Shown here: piece by piece, positions 9,901 through 10,086 of the stretch
Numbering within the stretch: position 1 is the stretch's first letter
How the letters are laid out: each line of letters starts with the position of its first letter
NCBI GenBank assembly: GCA_026770585.1
Contig: MU646456.1
Coordinates: 496,445-506,530 of the forward strand
Reading direction: 5' to 3'
Source: Baffinella frigidus
Taxonomy: Eukaryota > Cryptophyceae > Cryptomonadales > Baffinellaceae
Length of the DNA stretch: 10,086 nucleotides
Notes under the pieces: generated by a model
Told to the model about the DNA's origin: nothing
Database searches by the model: none
The model's input: the letters and a program-made list of their open reading frames with translations, nothing else
Program-made: the position numbers and the translations under genes

Positions 9901-9948
9901 GAACTCCGAGGAAATGCCGGAAGACCCTGGACGACTCCACGCAGGGCT
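9901..9948 (+). pseudogene. Partial copy of SET/MYND exon 4-5 region
   Basis: The first 19 bp (GAACTCCGAGGAAATGCCG) match 8118-8136 with one mismatch, and similarity continues weakly to about 9936. In frame it reads NSEEMPEDPGRLHAGLEG, against NPEEMPHPPQRL in exon 4 and AGLQGL just upstream of the candidate exon 5 start (8500-8517). It seems to join the exon 4 and exon 5 sequences without the break seen at 8137-8500. It sits against the right arm of an inverted repeat. It could be a real later exon of a second gene copy. Confidence 0.45.
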
Positions 9949-10086
9949 GGAGGGGGGGTATTCAAAAGTCATTTCTGAGGGGAAACTTTCTCAAAAGTCA
10001 TTTTTTAGCACAAAAACGGCTCCAAGAACGAGCAAACGGCTCCAAGAACGAGCACGGAATACCCCACCCAAGGGCCTGGAGTGGTG
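9949..10086. repeat. Short direct and inverted repeats at window end
   Basis: TCAAAAGTCATTT occurs at about 9962 and 9991. A perfect 20-bp unit AAACGGCTCCAAGAACGAGC is in tandem at 10014-10033 and 10034-10053. GGGGTATTC near 9954 and GGAATACCCC near 10056 form a weak inverted pair around them. No gene seen. Confidence 0.8.

Larger units (their letters stand above)
9450..9907. mobile_element. Inverted-repeat-bounded composite region
   Basis: GGACTCCCAGAACGCTCGGA then GGACTGACAGACATGCCCCC at 9450-9491 is inverted at 9864-9907. Further direct copies lie at 9771-9810 and 9812-9837. Between them are a family A foldback (9508-9639) and a hairpin (9725-9768). No transposase frame is present, so this would be a non-autonomous, nested structure. 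Confidence 0.6.

Noticed and set aside
1-10086. A complete autonomous transposon, virus or defence system
   Set aside because: No transposase, reverse transcriptase, integrase, capsid, nuclease or toxin-like frame was recognised on either strand. The mobile features are short and non-coding.

Overview
This window looks like nuclear DNA from a GC-rich single-celled eukaryote, most likely an alga or other protist. The grounds are short phase-compatible spliceosomal introns with mostly AG|G acceptors, a SET/MYND-type protein, heavy simple-sequence content and several small foldback elements. A haptophyte, pelagophyte or dinoflagellate-like source would fit, but the sequence alone does not settle it. 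I see no bacterial operon, tRNA, rRNA or CRISPR array.

Two genes diverge from a 99-bp gap (7013-7111). On the minus strand, one long gene fills 1-7012. It can be read as ten exons (6983-7012, 6513-6843, 4869-6373, 4235-4372, 3215-3436, 2887-2970, 2767-2799, 2680-2712, 1728-1831, 170-236), and every junction keeps the frame. It encodes at least 849 residues of nearly pure coiled coil and probably continues past position 1. Exon 1 uses a proposed GC donor and is the weakest part; the family is not recognised.

On the plus strand a SET/MYND (SMYD-like) protein begins at 7112 with exons 7112-7253, 7372-7451, 7568-7797 and 8058 onward. It shows the N-terminal piece of a SET domain, then a MYND zinc finger. 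The fourth exon runs into a stop at 8158-8160 with no GT donor before it. Coding-like pieces at 8512-8582 and 9188-9242 suggest that the gene once continued, or still continues, through 8.1-9.3 kb. A degenerate exon copy lies at 9901-9948.

The remainder is repeat DNA with a recurring theme: short duplications at exon edges that carry their own splice sites. Examples are two tandem 33-nt micro-exons beside a 28-codon exon with the same ending (2680-2970), four copies of one donor site (3811-4249), a duplicated acceptor (4331-4512), three copies of an exon start (1797-2158), and three copies of an exon end separated by hairpins (8537-8868). Foldback (MITE-like) elements at 1144-1233, 1614-1727, 2406-2580, 8319-8439, 9263-9392 and 9508-9639 are intermixed; one abuts an exon so that its first bases form the splice donor. 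The 9.2-10.1 kb end is a nest of inverted repeats. The most interesting theme is gain and duplication of exons and introns through small repeats. I found no evidence of a novel enzymatic or defence system.
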